Of a stretch of DNA of 64,000 nt, positions 62,670 through 64,000 are shown piece by piece. Made by a program: the position numbers and the translations under genes. The stretch is taken from positions 12,712-76,711 of the forward strand of contig UQNW01000017.1 in NCBI GenBank assembly GCA_900542495.1. The letters are read 5' to 3'. Each line of letters begins with the position of its first letter. The stretch's first letter is position 1. The notes below the pieces were generated by a model, which searched no databases, was not told the DNA's origin, and saw only the letters and a list, made by a program, of their open reading frames with translations. This DNA is from an uncultured Roseburia sp. (lineage in GTDB: Bacteria > Bacillota > Clostridia > Lachnospirales > Lachnospiraceae).

Positions 62670-62847
62670 TGCTTCCGGCTTTCAATTTGCACAACTTCTT
62701 TATTCCAATATACACAAAGTATGGTACGACACCTACTAAAATACGTGGCACAAAGCAAATAATAAGACTGAAGAAATTGCCGCCGATTTCCCCTACCGAA
62801 TAAAATGGTGAAAACGCAAAGGACAGTAAATTCGGATTAAACGTGTT
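62670..62847 (-). pseudogene. Fragment of an ECF transporter S component
   Basis: An open stretch without start codon reads NTFNPNLLSFAFSPFYSVGE, followed by IISICFVPRILVG-like sequence (LIICFVPRILVGVVPYFVYI). This resembles the middle of energy-coupling-factor S components of the pantothenate type, which often lie beside coaBC. It runs with a frame change into the coaC fragment. Both look like one decayed pantothenate/CoA locus. Confidence 0.55.
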
Positions 62848-62855
62848 GTTTTTCT

Positions 62856-63878
62856 TTATGCGATTTTCTGTTTTACTCTGTATTTCAAATACTTCATATT
62901 CCTGATAAAACGACAGTCTGCTTCATAAAATGCAAGACCTGCTGTCACTGTTACCAGAATATTAAAAGGAAGCGCAATATACCATGCACTGTCCATGATC
63001 TTTCCGCCAAGTTCAAAATGATAATAAACCATTTGTACTAAGAAAATATGATAAGATGCCTGCCCGATCCATGTCAATGTATTTCCGATCATTCCCGGCA
63101 ATTTTATATAATAAAATTTTCGGAATAATAATATTACAATCGGAAAAATATAAAATGCAATCGGCATTGCTGTTGTTTTCCAGTAATCAAAAAGAACCAT
63201 GTCCCAGTCAAAGCCAAAAACTGCAACAATATAAGCCAATCCGATCAGAAACATGCTGATAAGCTGACATTTTTTTACCCTGTGCTCCGGATGTAAATAC
63301 AGATAACATCCAAATGAGATCAAAAGCAAATATCTTCCGATACTCAGACGATAATAATATTTATCCATATCAAATACTTTTACGCCGATTTCAAACAACA
63401 AATTCGCGGCACCTGATAAAGCAATTCCAATTTTAGCATTTTTTTCTACCAGTTTATATATAATAGGAAAAATCACTAACAACTGGATCATGATCGGTAC
63501 ATAATAGCTTCCCGGTCCATATGCCCCCAGTAAAAAAATTCTCGGAGGATTAATATGCTTATCTTCTATCATTAATATAATAATTTCTATGATACAGACA
63601 GTAAAAAACGGCACAAGAAAACGTATCAGTTTTGGTTTGATCATTTCCCATGCATACATTTTCCTTAAATTTCCACCTGTTTTTTTCCTGTTAGACATTG
63701 CGAAATTATAACCGCTGATAATCATAAAAACAGGAACTGCCATATTAATCATCATTGTAAAGAATGGAGATCCTTTATCTTCCCATTCATAATGTGTAAT
63801 AATTACCATAATAACACAAATTGCTTTCAGATAATCTAAAAAATCAATTCTTTTTTTCTCTACTTTTGTTTCACTCAT
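62856..63878 (-). CDS. Acyltransferase family 3 membrane protein
   Basis: 340 aa with about ten membrane helices. The N-terminal signature is FLDYLKAICVIMVIITHYEW (catalytic His in ITHYEW). O-acyltransferases of this type modify cell-surface sugars or peptidoglycan using acyl-CoA. No polysaccharide genes adjoin, so the target is unknown. Confidence 0.85.
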   Translation of the reverse strand: MSETKVEKKRIDFLDYLKAICVIMVIITHYEWEDKGSPFFTMMINMAVPVFMIISGYNFAMSNRKKTGGNLRKMYAWEMIKPKLIRFLVPFFTVCIIEIIILMIEDKHINPPRIFLLGAYGPGSYYVPIMIQLLVIFPIIYKLVEKNAKIGIALSGAANLLFEIGVKVFDMDKYYYRLSIGRYLLLISFGCYLYLHPEHRVKKCQLISMFLIGLAYIVAVFGFDWDMVLFDYWKTTAMPIAFYIFPIVILLFRKFYYIKLPGMIGNTLTWIGQASYHIFLVQMVYYHFELGGKIMDSAWYIALPFNILVTVTAGLAFYEADCRFIRNMKYLKYRVKQKIA

Positions 63879-63915
63879 ATAATAACTACTAACTTCCTAT
63901 TTTATTGTATAAGGA

Positions 63916-63943
63916 AAGTCCTTGAAATAAATTTCAAGGACTT
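63916..63943 (-). terminator. Terminator after tRNA-Arg
   Basis: AAGTCCTTGAAAT and its complement form a perfect 13-bp stem 6 bp after the tRNA, followed by TTCCTTAT on the minus strand. Confidence 0.65.
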
Positions 63944-63948
63944 AGATA

Positions 63949-64000
63949 CGTGCGCGAGAAGATTCGAACTCCCGACACCTTGGTCCGTAGCCAAGTGCTC
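63949..64000 (-). tRNA. tRNA-Arg (anticodon ACG), partial
   Basis: The 3' part of a tRNA: anticodon loop CTACGGA between CTTGG and CCAAG, T-loop AGTTCGAATCT and acceptor CGCGCAC. The 5' portion lies beyond the window. Confidence 0.88.

Overview
The window is a contiguous piece of a low-to-moderate G+C Gram-positive anaerobe. The gene set (GH94 cellobiose phosphorylase, alpha/beta-type small acid-soluble spore protein, tig-clpP-clpX-lon-engB cluster, FucO-type dehydrogenase, lipoprotein-based ABC uptake) points to a spore-forming gut Lachnospiraceae, most like Roseburia/Agathobacter. This placement is an inference from gene content and protein style; no 16S rRNA is present.

Layout. 1-5.4 kb: sugar-binding lipoprotein and LacI-family repressor divergent from cellobiose phosphorylase, with several repeated operator-like sites. 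5.4-8.3 kb: small membrane protein, Rpn-like nuclease and two blocks of long-hairpin repeats. 8.3-20.3 kb: pyruvate kinase, carbamate kinase, the tig-clpP-clpX-lon-engB protein quality-control cluster, a FUSC-like membrane protein divergent from a TetR regulator. 20.3-30.5 kb: another repeat block, fucO, a nitrilase/phosphatase/GNAT cluster, a heterodimeric ABC exporter preceded by a leader peptide and two tandem terminators, an XRE regulator, a spore protein and a DJ-1 protein. 30.9-39.1 kb: CYTH protein, two hypotheticals, a fourth repeat, a cytidylate-kinase-like protein and a complete branched-chain amino acid transporter (livKHMGF). 39.2-52.3 kb: an oligopeptide ABC operon (oppABCDF) with unusual architecture in at least four of its five subunits, an ApbE-like protein in the same operon, a truncated second OppA and oligoendopeptidase F. 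52.7-53.7 kb: seven tRNA genes from one promoter. 53.8-64 kb: housekeeping (metallophosphoesterase, RdgB, cell-wall amidase, papain-like protease, RNA methyltransferase, rhodanese), a short Asn/Ser-rich protein, a large cNMP-binding-domain protein, a decayed ECF-transporter/coaBC remnant, an acyltransferase and a partial tRNA-Arg.

The most unusual material is: (1) a family of long imperfect hairpins, 280-380 bp each, that share outer ends but swap their cores and begin directly after TAA stop codons of otherwise unrelated genes; (2) a near-identical 33-nt 5' leader with an anti-Shine-Dalgarno sequence in front of two unrelated genes (cellobiose phosphorylase and livK); (3) a BmrB-like leader-peptide attenuator ahead of the ABC exporter; and (4) the opp operon, where OppA looks circularly permuted, OppB carries a large ectodomain, OppD a coiled-coil insertion and OppF a membrane tail.
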